A DNA stretch of 64,000 nucleotides from Methylophilales bacterium (GTDB lineage: Bacteria; Pseudomonadota; Gammaproteobacteria; Burkholderiales; Methylophilaceae): the NCBI GenBank assembly GCA_019823025.1, contig CP081940.1, forward strand, positions 1,116,001 through 1,180,000, read 5' to 3'. Under the pieces are notes generated by a model, which was not told the origin of the DNA, did no database searches, and saw only the letters and a list, made by a program, of their open reading frames with translations. This document shows, in pieces, positions 28,665 to 36,870 of this stretch. A program made the translations under genes and the position numbers. Each line of letters opens with the position of its first letter. Position 1 is the first letter of the stretch.

Positions 28665-29066
28665 TTAAAACAAACTATCAGGTTTCTTGGTATCGAACTT
28701 TTTGCCTTCAAAATTTGAATTTTCATCTACGTCATTTAAAAATACAACTGATTCAACGTATCCGTCGATTATATCTAGTTCCGTGGTAGGAAAGTAGTTA
28801 CCACTACCATCAGTATTAAGGTTGTGGTAATACCATGAGCTTGCTATGACTTCATTGGATGATTTCATCTTTAAGTCTAATTTTTTAGCAGGCTCCCCAA
28901 TAAGGCCAATAATTTCTTCTGGTTTTAAAAGTCCAATGACATTGGCAAACTCCAAATAATCAGTGGGCATTTCTTCTATGATTGGGTTTTCGATATCAGC
29001 TTGTTGTTCGTCGGCATTTGAAAAAGAGATAAAAAAAATTGAGAGTAAAGCGATAATAATTTTCAT
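28665..29066 (-). CDS. Small exported protein, possible BamE-like fold
   Basis: A 133-residue protein with a signal peptide (residues 1-18, ending SNA before DEQ) and an acidic mature part. I do not recognise the family. The order LKPEEIIGLIGEPAKKL, then SSWYYHNL, then ELDIIDGYVESVVF resembles the helix-turn-strand plan of SmpA/BamE-type domains (GxP turn, WxY strand, ELxFxxGxV strand). That is inference from pattern only. There is no lipobox cysteine. It lies between corC and lnt, so it may serve the envelope. Confidence 0.65.
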   Translation of the reverse strand: MKIIIALLSIFFISFSNADEQQADIENPIIEEMPTDYLEFANVIGLLKPEEIIGLIGEPAKKLDLKMKSSNEVIASSWYYHNLNTDGSGNYFPTTELDIIDGYVESVVFLNDVDENSNFEGKKFDTKKPDSLF

Positions 29067-29106
29067 AGGATGATATCCATTTTAAAATAGGTAGAGTGCT
29101 AGGTAT

Positions 29107-29943
29107 TTATTTAAGTTCCACATTTCTTTTTGCTTCAGCAATATTGATCTGAATAGAGTGGATTTGCCTGCTATCTGAACGTATGATAGTTATATCAAGG
29201 CCATCAAATGAAATTTTTTCATCATTTTCCGGTAGATAACCAAATTTATGTGTCACCAAGCCACCAATCGTCGAAAAATCATTATCTTCATAGGAGGTGG
29301 CAAAGAAACTATTAAAATCTGAAATTTCTGTGGTTGCTTTAACTCGAAATTGCCTCTGATTCTCTTCGACTATATTACCTTCAGTTTCATCGTAATCAAA
29401 CTCGTCTTCGATATCACCTACAATTTGCTCAAGCACATCTTCAATTGTAACCATGCCAGCTACACCACCGTGTTCGTCTACAACAATTGCGATGTGGTTT
29501 CGTTTCGTTCTAAATTCCTTCAGTAAAACATTTAATCTTTTAGACTCAGGAATAAATATGGGAGGCCTTAAAATATCTCGAGTTTCAAATTCATGTTTAG
29601 ATGTGAGCTTAAGTAGATCTTTAGCGAGAAGAATGCCAATTATGTTATTGATGCTTTCTTCAAAAACAGGAAATCTCGTATGCGCAGTTTCTATTACAAA
29701 TGGAATGAATTCTTCAGGCTTATTCGATACATCGATAGCATCAATTTGTGATCTAGGTCGCATAATATCTCTGACCTGCATATCTGATACATTTAGCACA
29801 CCTTCGATCATCATTAATGCATCTGCATCAATCATATTTTTATCAAAAGCGGACTTTAAAAGTTCTCCAAGTTGTTTTTTATCTCTTGGTTTTAATAAAA
29901 GGTTTCTTAATTGAGATCCAATTTTTATTCTTTTTCTTTTCAT
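29107..29943 (-). CDS. corC: CorC-like CBS-domain protein (HlyC/CorC family)
   Basis: The 278-residue protein contains two CBS domains (about 65-185; VSDMQVRDIMRPRSQIDAI and ILLAKDLLKL, VVDEHGGVAGMVTIEDVLEQIVGDI) and a C-terminal transporter-associated domain (about 200-275, ending with FGYLPENDEKISFDGL). It lacks the N-terminal DUF21 membrane domain, like E. coli CorC, which is implicated in magnesium/cobalt efflux. The order ybeY-corC-lnt is conserved in beta- and gammaproteobacteria. Confidence 0.95.
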   Translation of the reverse strand: MKRKRIKIGSQLRNLLLKPRDKKQLGELLKSAFDKNMIDADALMMIEGVLNVSDMQVRDIMRPRSQIDAIDVSNKPEEFIPFVIETAHTRFPVFEESINNIIGILLAKDLLKLTSKHEFETRDILRPPIFIPESKRLNVLLKEFRTKRNHIAIVVDEHGGVAGMVTIEDVLEQIVGDIEDEFDYDETEGNIVEENQRQFRVKATTEISDFNSFFATSYEDNDFSTIGGLVTHKFGYLPENDEKISFDGLDITIIRSDSRQIHSIQINIAEAKRNVELK

Positions 29944-29954
29944 GAATTCAACTA

Positions 29955-30398
29955 TTAATAGTCTTTATATGGGTCATTGATATTGAATTTACTTAGTATT
30001 TTTCTTTCCATCTTTTCCATTTTATCAGCATCTACATTATTCTGGTGATCATATCCTAAAAGATGCAGATATCCATGGATAATAAGATGTGCGTAATGAT
30101 CTTGGATTTTTTTATTTTGGGCTTTTGCCTCCTTCTTTATAACAGGATGACATAATATCAAATCTCCTTCAATTGGATCTTCCTGCATAAGAAAAGATAA
30201 GACATTTGTAGGCACATCTTTATTTCTAAATTGATTGTTTAATTTTTTTGATTCATTTTCACTAACAATTCTGAGCGTAATTTTACTTTGTTTTTTTGCT
30301 ACAAGGTCTAACCATTCCTCGCATTGCTTTTTTGTTAATTGTTTTCTTTTGTGAACTGTATCCTGAATGAATACAGAAAATAAATTTTTAAACTTCAT
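29955..30398 (-). CDS. ybeY: Endoribonuclease YbeY
   Basis: Metal-dependent RNase used in 16S rRNA maturation and ribosome quality control. The 147-residue protein has NVLSFLMQEDP and the zinc motif HGYLHLLGYDHQNNVDADKME near residues 110-130, split here as HGYLHLLGYDH then the acidic helix. It lies 9 bases from phoH upstream and 11 bases from corC downstream, the standard cluster order. Confidence 0.97.
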   Translation of the reverse strand: MKFKNLFSVFIQDTVHKRKQLTKKQCEEWLDLVAKKQSKITLRIVSENESKKLNNQFRNKDVPTNVLSFLMQEDPIEGDLILCHPVIKKEAKAQNKKIQDHYAHLIIHGYLHLLGYDHQNNVDADKMEKMERKILSKFNINDPYKDY

Positions 30399-30407
30399 TT
30401 TAAAATT

Positions 30408-31343
30408 TTAGAGTTTAAATTTCTCATAAGCATTAATAATTTTTTGCACTAATGGGTGACGAACAACATCCACAGAAGTAAAGAAATTGAATTCGATACC
30501 TTTCACAGATTTTAAAATTCTTTGTATTTCTATCAGACCACTCTTTTGAGATTTTGCAAGGTCAATTTGAGTGACATCACCAGTTATTACAGCCTTTGTC
30601 CCAAAGCCTATACGGGTTAAAAACATCTTCATTTGTTCCGGCGTTGTATTTTGTGCTTCATCAAGAATAATAAAGCTTTGGTTGAGTGTCCTTCCTCTCA
30701 TATAAGCTAAAGGAGCGACCTCTAATATGCCTTTATCAAACATTTTAGTCACGTTATCGTAACCAGCCAAATCGTATAATGCATCATATAAGGGCCTTAG
30801 GTAAGGGTCCACTTTTTGTGCAAGGTCACCCGGAAGAAATCCTAGATTTTCTCCGGCCTCAACTGCCGGTCTGACTAAAACTATTCTTTTAACCTTTTCT
30901 TTATTAAGTGCATCAACAGCAGAGGCAACCGCAAGATATGTTTTTCCTGTTCCGGCAGGCCCAATACCAAAATTGATATCATTTGATTGTATATTATTAA
31001 GATAGCTAACTTGCATGGGTGTACGACCTTGTAAGTCAGCTTTTAAGGTATGAAGTTGGGGTGAGCCTTGCGTATTACCGTTTACTTTTTGATTTAGCTC
31101 CACAAGGCTTAATTGAATATCTTCAGGCAAGATAGCCCTTGTTGCTCTTAAGTAGATACTTTCAAGCAATTGAGATGCAAGTAAAACTTTTTTCTCATCT
31201 CCATTAAGAACAAATAAAGAATTTTTTCTATTTATCTTTACATCTAACCCAACACTTATTTGTGAAATATTTTCATCAAGTGGACCACATAAGTTCGCGA
31301 GTTTTTTGTTGTCTTGAGGTGAAAGATTTAATTCTGTTTTCAT
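30408..31343 (-). CDS. ybeZ: PhoH-like ATPase (YbeZ)
   Basis: A 311-residue P-loop ATPase of the PhoH family, which associates with YbeY in RNA metabolism. It has the Walker A motif GPAGTGKTYLA near residue 130, RIVLVRPAVEAGENLGFLPGDL, Walker B SFIILDEAQNTTPEQMKMFLTR and VITGDVTQIDL. The N-terminal 100 residues form the KH-like domain. It is 4 bases from miaB. Confidence 0.96.
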   Translation of the reverse strand: MKTELNLSPQDNKKLANLCGPLDENISQISVGLDVKINRKNSLFVLNGDEKKVLLASQLLESIYLRATRAILPEDIQLSLVELNQKVNGNTQGSPQLHTLKADLQGRTPMQVSYLNNIQSNDINFGIGPAGTGKTYLAVASAVDALNKEKVKRIVLVRPAVEAGENLGFLPGDLAQKVDPYLRPLYDALYDLAGYDNVTKMFDKGILEVAPLAYMRGRTLNQSFIILDEAQNTTPEQMKMFLTRIGFGTKAVITGDVTQIDLAKSQKSGLIEIQRILKSVKGIEFNFFTSVDVVRHPLVQKIINAYEKFKL

Positions 31344-31347
31344 TTGC

Positions 31348-32670
31348 CTAAACTAATTCTCCAACAAGAGATTTACCTAAAATTTTCATCACTTTTACGT
31401 TGACAAACTTGTTCAATAAATCTTTTGACTCTTTGAATTCAATAATTCTGTTGTTATCAGTTTTCCCCAATAAGACCCCTGGTTTCTTTTTTGAAAAATG
31501 ATCAATTAGAACTCTTTGAGTGGTCCCGATCATTTTCTTTGTGTAACACTCACCCTGAGAAATATTTATTGCCTGAATTTCATGTAAGCGCTCAAGTTTT
31601 TCTTCATTTGTCGTTTCATCTTTAAGATACGCTGCAGGTGTACCAGGTCTTTTGCTATAAATAAAGCTGAATGAGTAATCAAAATCAAGCTCAGTAAATA
31701 ATTTTTTAGTTAAATTAAAATCATTTGTTGTCTCAGTAGGAAAGCCGATAATTAGATCTGTAGTTAATGAAACATTAGGTATTTTTTTTCTAAGTTTTTT
31801 TATAATCGACTTATATTCCAAAGTTGTGTAGTTCCTCTTCATTGCCATCAACACTTTGTCTGAACCAGATTGAATGGGTAGGTGAAGGTGATTGGCTAAT
31901 TTTTTGATGTTCCCAAAACAGTCAATTAGGTGATCATTCATTTCATTTGGATGGCTGGTTGTAAACCGTATTCTTTTTACTTCTTCAATTTCTGATATGT
32001 ATTCAATCAGGGATGCAAAGTTTGCAATTTTTCCGTTACTCATCAGCCCTCTATAACCATTCACATTTTGGCCTAAAAGTATAATTTCAGATGCTCCTTG
32101 CAGGGTAAGTTGGATGATTTCGGTGATGATATCGTCTAATGGCCTTGAAATCTCCTCTCCTCTTGTATAAGGAACGACACAAAAAGAGCAGTACTTACTA
32201 CAACCCTCCATGATTGAAACCATTGCAGAAGGATTTTTACTTTTGGATGTAGGCAAGTTATCAAACTTTTCTATTTCTGGGAATGAGATATCTATTTGTG
32301 GCTTACCTGTTACTTCTCTTAAATTAATAAGCTCAGGTAATCTGTGTAGAGTTTGTGGCCCAAATACAGCATCTACATAGGGTGCACGTTTAATTATTTC
32401 CTCACCTTCTTGGCTCGCAACACAACCCCCTACAGCAATTTGTATATGCGGCTTTGTTTCTTTTAGTTTTCTATATCTTCCCAAATCGCTGAAAAGCTTA
32501 ACCTCTGCCTTTTCCCTAACGGAGCAAGTATTTAGAACAATTAAATCTGCATCCTCTGGTGAATCTGTTTGTGATAAATGCTTTTTTGAACCTAAGATAT
32601 CTTCAATTTTTTCAGAATCATACTCATTCATCTGACAACCAAAAGACTTTACAAATACTTTTTTTGACAT
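31348..32670 (-). CDS. miaB: tRNA-2-methylthio-N6-dimethylallyladenosine synthase
   Basis: Radical-SAM methylthiotransferase acting on A37 of tRNAs that read UNN codons. The 440-residue protein has the three N-terminal cluster cysteines (SFGCQMNEYDS, NTCSVREKAE, VGGCVASQEG), the radical-SAM motif MEGCSKYCSFCVVPYTRG near residue 155, and a C-terminal TRAM domain. It heads the miaB-ybeZ-ybeY-corC group and diverges from cysG. Confidence 0.97.
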   Translation of the reverse strand: MSKKVFVKSFGCQMNEYDSEKIEDILGSKKHLSQTDSPEDADLIVLNTCSVREKAEVKLFSDLGRYRKLKETKPHIQIAVGGCVASQEGEEIIKRAPYVDAVFGPQTLHRLPELINLREVTGKPQIDISFPEIEKFDNLPTSKSKNPSAMVSIMEGCSKYCSFCVVPYTRGEEISRPLDDIITEIIQLTLQGASEIILLGQNVNGYRGLMSNGKIANFASLIEYISEIEEVKRIRFTTSHPNEMNDHLIDCFGNIKKLANHLHLPIQSGSDKVLMAMKRNYTTLEYKSIIKKLRKKIPNVSLTTDLIIGFPTETTNDFNLTKKLFTELDFDYSFSFIYSKRPGTPAAYLKDETTNEEKLERLHEIQAINISQGECYTKKMIGTTQRVLIDHFSKKKPGVLLGKTDNNRIIEFKESKDLLNKFVNVKVMKILGKSLVGELV

Positions 32671-32765
32671 GTTTTATTAAAATATAATTTTAAGACTTTG
32701 GATTATAACTTTTTTTGCATACAAGACCTATGTATATAACACCTTTAATAGAGTAACATTTTGCT

Positions 32766-34136
32766 ATGGACAACTTCCCGATATTTTTAGAAATTAAAAA
32801 TAAACCAGTTTTAGTAATTGGTGGGGGAGATATTGCTTTAAGAAAAATCAAATTATTGATTAAGTCAAAACCTAATTTAAAGGTAGTGGCAAAGAATTTT
32901 TGTGAAGAAATTTTAGACCTTAAAGATAGGTATTCGATAGATATTATCCAAAAAGATTTTCATCCCAATGATATCGAATTTCCAATAATTATTATTGCTG
33001 CGACAAATAATAAATTACTTAATAAACAAATTGCACAAATCGGGGGGAAGAAAAAAATCCCAGTCAATGTCGTTGATCAACCTGCATTATGTACTTTTAC
33101 AATGGGTTCAATTGTTGAAAGAGGATCACTAGTTGTTTCTATTTCTAGCAGTGGAAAAGCGCCAGTATTAGTAAGGCAATTAAGAGAAAAAATTGAGATG
33201 ATGATTCCTGATGCTTATAAGGATCTAGTAGATTTAGCAGGGAGCTTAAGAGATAAGGTTAAAAAATCTATCAAAATAAATAACAAAAGAAGAATCTTTT
33301 GGGAGAAGTTCTTTGATGTTGAAAATATTCAATCTTTTTTAAATCAAAATAAAACCTTAACTAAAAAATTTAATTCATTACTTCGTAGCATGAAAAATAA
33401 TACAGGGGAGGTTTATTTAGTTGGTGCGGGGCCTGGAGAGAGAGATTTATTAACAATAAGGGCTCTGCATTTAATGCAAAAATGTGATGTTTGTATTTTT
33501 GACAATTTAGTCTCTGACCAAGTGATTGAATTAGTTCGGCGAGATGCCGATATGATTTTTGCTGGTAAAAAAAGAGATCAACATACATTTAGCCAAGAAA
33601 AAATCAATGATCTACTAGTGAAATATGCTAAAAAAGGTAAAAAAGTTTTAAGGCTTAAAGGAGGCGACCCATTCATTTTTGGCAGGGGTGGCGAGGAAAT
33701 TGAGTCGCTTATGTCACATAAGATAAATTTTCAAGTTGTCCCCGGTATTTCAGCTGCCAATGGAGTTGCTGCTTATGCAGGAATTCCTCTGACGCATAGA
33801 GACTATGCCCAAAGCTGTTTATTTTTAACAGGTCACTTTAAGGATGGCAAAATTGATTTTGATTGGCCAAAATTAGTAACAGAAAAACAAACTCTTGTCA
33901 TTTATATGGGGCTTCTCAGTCTGCCTGACTTTATAAAAGAGCTTGTTGGACATGGCCAAAATAAAACAATGCCGGTTGCCGTAATTCAAAGTGGGACAAC
34001 AAGTGCACAAAGAGTAATTGTAGGTAATATTGGAAATATAAAAGGTAAGGTGGTTCGTTCAAAGATAAAATCACCTGCATTGGTTATTATTGGCGAGGTA
34101 GTAAAATTAAGAGATCAGCTTAAATGGTTTAAGTAA
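32766..34136 (+). CDS. cysG: Siroheme synthase (CysG, fused)
   Basis: Makes siroheme from uroporphyrinogen III for sulfite or nitrite reductase. The 456-residue protein is a fusion: residues 1-205 are precorrin-2 dehydrogenase/ferrochelatase (VLVIGGGDIALRKIKLL; STVERGSLVVSISSSGKAP-like segment), and residues 215-456 are the SAM-dependent methyltransferase (VYLVGAGPGERDLLTIRALH, LRLKGGDPFIFGRGGEE, VVPGISAANGVAAYAGIPLTHR). Both halves look intact. It converges on envZ with a single base between. Confidence 0.96.
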   Translation: MDNFPIFLEIKNKPVLVIGGGDIALRKIKLLIKSKPNLKVVAKNFCEEILDLKDRYSIDIIQKDFHPNDIEFPIIIIAATNNKLLNKQIAQIGGKKKIPVNVVDQPALCTFTMGSIVERGSLVVSISSSGKAPVLVRQLREKIEMMIPDAYKDLVDLAGSLRDKVKKSIKINNKRRIFWEKFFDVENIQSFLNQNKTLTKKFNSLLRSMKNNTGEVYLVGAGPGERDLLTIRALHLMQKCDVCIFDNLVSDQVIELVRRDADMIFAGKKRDQHTFSQEKINDLLVKYAKKGKKVLRLKGGDPFIFGRGGEEIESLMSHKINFQVVPGISAANGVAAYAGIPLTHRDYAQSCLFLTGHFKDGKIDFDWPKLVTEKQTLVIYMGLLSLPDFIKELVGHGQNKTMPVAVIQSGTTSAQRVIVGNIGNIKGKVVRSKIKSPALVIIGEVVKLRDQLKWFK

Positions 34137-34137
34137 T

Positions 34138-35469
34138 CTACGCTCTGATTATTGGAATTGTAATTTTCGCTTCGAGCCCTTTATCTTTTTTATTTGAGAT
34201 TAACTCTAATTTACCATCATGAGCTTTTGCAATTCTATCGGCAATCGATAAACCTAAGCCACATCCGCCTTCATTACCTCTAGCTTCATCGAGGCGTTCA
34301 AATGGCTTTAATAGTCTTTCTAGCTCTTTATCAGGGATCCCGGGACCATCGTCAACCACACTTATGGTAAAAGATTCTTCCTCGAGGGTAGCAATAAGAA
34401 CAACTTTTCCTTTTGCATAAAAGAAAGCATTATTAATTAAATTATCTAAACACCTTTGCAATGCCAATGGTCTCAAGTCAATAAAGAGTTTTTTTGGTAT
34501 ATCAGTTTTTATATTCTTCTTTCTTAATATAAATTTCTGACCCATTCTTAGATGCTTTACTTGTATGTTATTTAAAAATTTACCTAAATTAACTGGAATT
34601 TTAGGCTCATCTTCGAAGCCTCGAGCAAAATCAAGAAATTGGTTAAGAATGTTGTTTATTTCTAGAATATCCTCTTCCATACTCTTCTTTAAATCATCTG
34701 ACTTTTCTGGAAGCATCTCAGATGCGATTCTTAGGCGAGTTAAGGGTGTTCTAATATCGTGAGATACGCTTGCAAGCAAAAACTTTCTCTCTTGGCTTGC
34801 TTTTTTTAAGTTAGCTAACATTTCATTAAAAGCTACATTTAAATCGCTAAATTCAACCAAATTATCATGAGGAAGTTTTTCAGGAGACAAGTCCTTTCGA
34901 ACACTTTCTGCTGCTTCAATTAGTCTGTTCAAGCGCCTATTGATTCTTTCAGTTGTCATATAGGCGGCAACAAGTGCGATTAAGGCGATAATAGTTCCCC
35001 AACCTATCCAGTGCCACGGAAAGGGTCTATCTACAATTGTGCGGGGGATCACAACCCAAAATAACTCGCTATTTAACTCAAAACTGACCCATATTCCTTC
35101 AATTGAAAAATGATTAATAGCAATAAGCGTTCCAAGAGGCAGTCTTTGGGTAACTTTTTTGATAACAAGCTGAAGAAATGGGTCATCTGGTATTGGCTCA
35201 ATTTGCTCAAAGAAGTGAGCGGGATATATCCTGACGTTTCCCATAGTTGAAAGCTCGTTCAAGAGTTGAACTCTTTTGTCCGTCGCAGATGCTGCCATTG
35301 ATGCTTTGGTAAAGTTGACTATGGTAGATATTTCTAAAGCAAGAGCCTCTGCACGCGGCTCTCTTTCATAGATATCAAAAATTTTAAGTGATACGAGCTG
35401 TGTGGTGATCAATAATAATGCAATTATTAAAGAAATCCTGGTAAGAAGACTCTTTGGTAAGTATTTCAA
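34138..35469 (-). CDS. envZ: Sensor histidine kinase EnvZ-like
   Basis: Membrane sensor paired with the adjacent OmpR. The 443-residue protein has a first membrane helix (about 9-28), a periplasmic domain of about 125 residues, a second helix (about 155-175, IIALIALVAAYM), a HAMP region, the phosphoacceptor box SVSHDIRTPLTRLRIASEM near residue 235, an N box (LDNLINNAFFYA), and G boxes DDGPGIPDKE and GGCGLGLSIADRI. The signal sensed is unknown; osmolarity is only the E. coli precedent. It starts immediately after ompR (0-base gap). Confidence 0.94.
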   Translation of the reverse strand: MKYLPKSLLTRISLIIALLLITTQLVSLKIFDIYEREPRAEALALEISTIVNFTKASMAASATDKRVQLLNELSTMGNVRIYPAHFFEQIEPIPDDPFLQLVIKKVTQRLPLGTLIAINHFSIEGIWVSFELNSELFWVVIPRTIVDRPFPWHWIGWGTIIALIALVAAYMTTERINRRLNRLIEAAESVRKDLSPEKLPHDNLVEFSDLNVAFNEMLANLKKASQERKFLLASVSHDIRTPLTRLRIASEMLPEKSDDLKKSMEEDILEINNILNQFLDFARGFEDEPKIPVNLGKFLNNIQVKHLRMGQKFILRKKNIKTDIPKKLFIDLRPLALQRCLDNLINNAFFYAKGKVVLIATLEEESFTISVVDDGPGIPDKELERLLKPFERLDEARGNEGGCGLGLSIADRIAKAHDGKLELISNKKDKGLEAKITIPIIRA

Positions 35470-36183
35470 TTACTGAACTTCTCCATCAGGATCAAAGATA
35501 TAGCCATACCCCCATTTAGTTTGGAGGTATTTTGGTTTATTAGGATTGTCTTCAATTAATCTTCTAATACGTGAAATTTGTACATCAATACTTCTATCAA
35601 AAACATCCAACTCTTTTCCCTTAGCTAATTGCATTATTCTATCTCTGGACAAAGGTTGTTTTGCATGATCAGTGAAAACTTTTAATAAATCAAACTCACC
35701 GGCTGTAATAGAAATATTTTTACCTTCATGAGAAAGATTTCGGTTTTCTGTATCAAATTCGAATGAACCGAAACGAACTACTTGTTTTGGAGATGGAGCC
35801 CCCAGTGTTGTTTGTCTTCTGATGATTGCATTAATACGCGCTAAAAGTTCTCGAGGACTAAAAGGTTTTGGAAGATAATCATCTGCTCCCATTTCAAGCC
35901 CAACAATCCGATCAACCTCATCCCCTTTGGCGGTAAGCATGATGATCGGCACATTGATATTCTTTGCCCTATATCTTTGGCACAGATTTAGACCTGATTC
36001 TTCAGGCATCATTAAATCAAGAACAATTAAATCAATATCGTTAGTATCAACAATCTTATCAAGGGAAGAGCCACTATCAGCTGTAAAAACGTTTAAATTT
36101 TGGTCAGTAAGATATTTTGCAGTGAGCTCAAGTATTTTTGGGTCATCATCAACAAGTGCAATGTTTGGTTTGTTCTCTGCCAT
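35470..36183 (-). CDS. ompR: Response regulator OmpR
   Basis: DNA-binding partner of EnvZ. The 237-residue protein has a receiver domain with the acidic pocket VDDDPKILE, phosphoacceptor aspartate in LIVLDLMMPEESGL, lysine in GADDYLPKPFSPRELLARI, and a winged-helix domain with ITAGEFDLLKVF, RDRIMQLAKGKELDVFDRSIDVQISRIRRLIE and WGYGYIF. The divergent 166-base spacer upstream carries a tandem GTTACA repeat that could be its own target. Confidence 0.96.
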   Translation of the reverse strand: MAENKPNIALVDDDPKILELTAKYLTDQNLNVFTADSGSSLDKIVDTNDIDLIVLDLMMPEESGLNLCQRYRAKNINVPIIMLTAKGDEVDRIVGLEMGADDYLPKPFSPRELLARINAIIRRQTTLGAPSPKQVVRFGSFEFDTENRNLSHEGKNISITAGEFDLLKVFTDHAKQPLSRDRIMQLAKGKELDVFDRSIDVQISRIRRLIEDNPNKPKYLQTKWGYGYIFDPDGEVQ

Positions 36184-36249
36184 AGTGTCTATATGATTAT
36201 AATTACTATATATAATATGCTATAAAAGCTAAATGAGCATATTTAAATC

Positions 36250-36266
36250 GTTACAGTTCTGTTACA
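36250..36266 (+). promoter_or_regulatory. Tandem GTTACA boxes between ompR and the EF-hand gene (candidate response-regulator operator)
   Basis: Two identical GTTACA hexamers start at 36250 and 36261, exactly 11 bases apart, matching one helical turn. OmpR/PhoB-family regulators bind such tandem direct repeats, and GTTACA/TGTAACA-like half-sites are known for OmpR. The spacer separates ompR from the EF-hand gene, so the site could autoregulate ompR-envZ, drive the EF-hand gene, or both. The pattern is seen; the binding protein is inferred. Confidence 0.5.
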
Positions 36267-36349
36267 ATTTCACAGTTAATTGTAATATTAGGTTAACATT
36301 GTAGTAGCAAAATGATTGACCGTTTAAAGAAAAAGGCGTTAATTTAAAT

Positions 36350-36829
36350 TTGAATAAACTAATTCTTTTACCATTATTATTTGTGACTTGGCATGCCAAT
36401 GCTGAGGTTGACTTGCAAAAGGTTAGAATCACAAATTCCAATCAATCTATTGAATTAGAAGAAATACATAATGCTTTATCAGACTTCTCAAGGTCAGAAG
36501 ACAAAGTAAACATCATATACGAAGAGCGAAGAAGAGAGATGCTCGAAAGTGTTGAAAGGAGATTTATTTTATGTGATTCTGACAATAATGAGCAGTTAGA
36601 TGTTTATGAAACTACAGTATGCCTTCCACAAATTGCAAGGCAGTTTAGAAGGGTAGACACTAATAATGATTTTTTAATTAGTTTTGATGAAATGGCAATA
36701 TTAGCAAAAGCCTATCAAGATAAAGTGAATGTCAATCAAGATGAAAGTTCGCAAATAGTCAAAAGTAACAAAAAAACATCACCCGCAACAGCCCAAAAGA
36801 ACAAAACTAAAACCAAAAAAATCAATTAA
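36350..36829 (+). CDS. Exported EF-hand protein
   Basis: A 159-residue protein starting at TTG 36350, with a signal peptide (residues 1-18, HANA before EVD). It carries two EF-hand-like calcium loops: residues 76-87 (D-S-D-N-N-E-Q-L-D-V-Y-E) and 103-114 (D-T-N-N-D-F-L-I-S-F-D-E). Both have the acidic/amide ligands and terminal glutamate, but lack the usual glycine at loop position 6. The C-terminal 30 residues are Lys/Thr-rich and look disordered. It probably binds calcium in the periplasm; function is unknown. It diverges from ompR. Confidence 0.82.
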   Translation: MNKLILLPLLFVTWHANAEVDLQKVRITNSNQSIELEEIHNALSDFSRSEDKVNIIYEERRREMLESVERRFILCDSDNNEQLDVYETTVCLPQIARQFRRVDTNNDFLISFDEMAILAKAYQDKVNVNQDESSQIVKSNKKTSPATAQKNKTKTKKIN

Positions 36830-36870
36830 TTCTCTTTAAACTTTATCCTTATTAGAAGACTCAATAGTTA

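Noticed and set aside
29094..29101. GAGTGCTA, half of a CIRCE element, near the small exported protein
   Set aside because: No TAGCACTC partner at the required 9-base distance.
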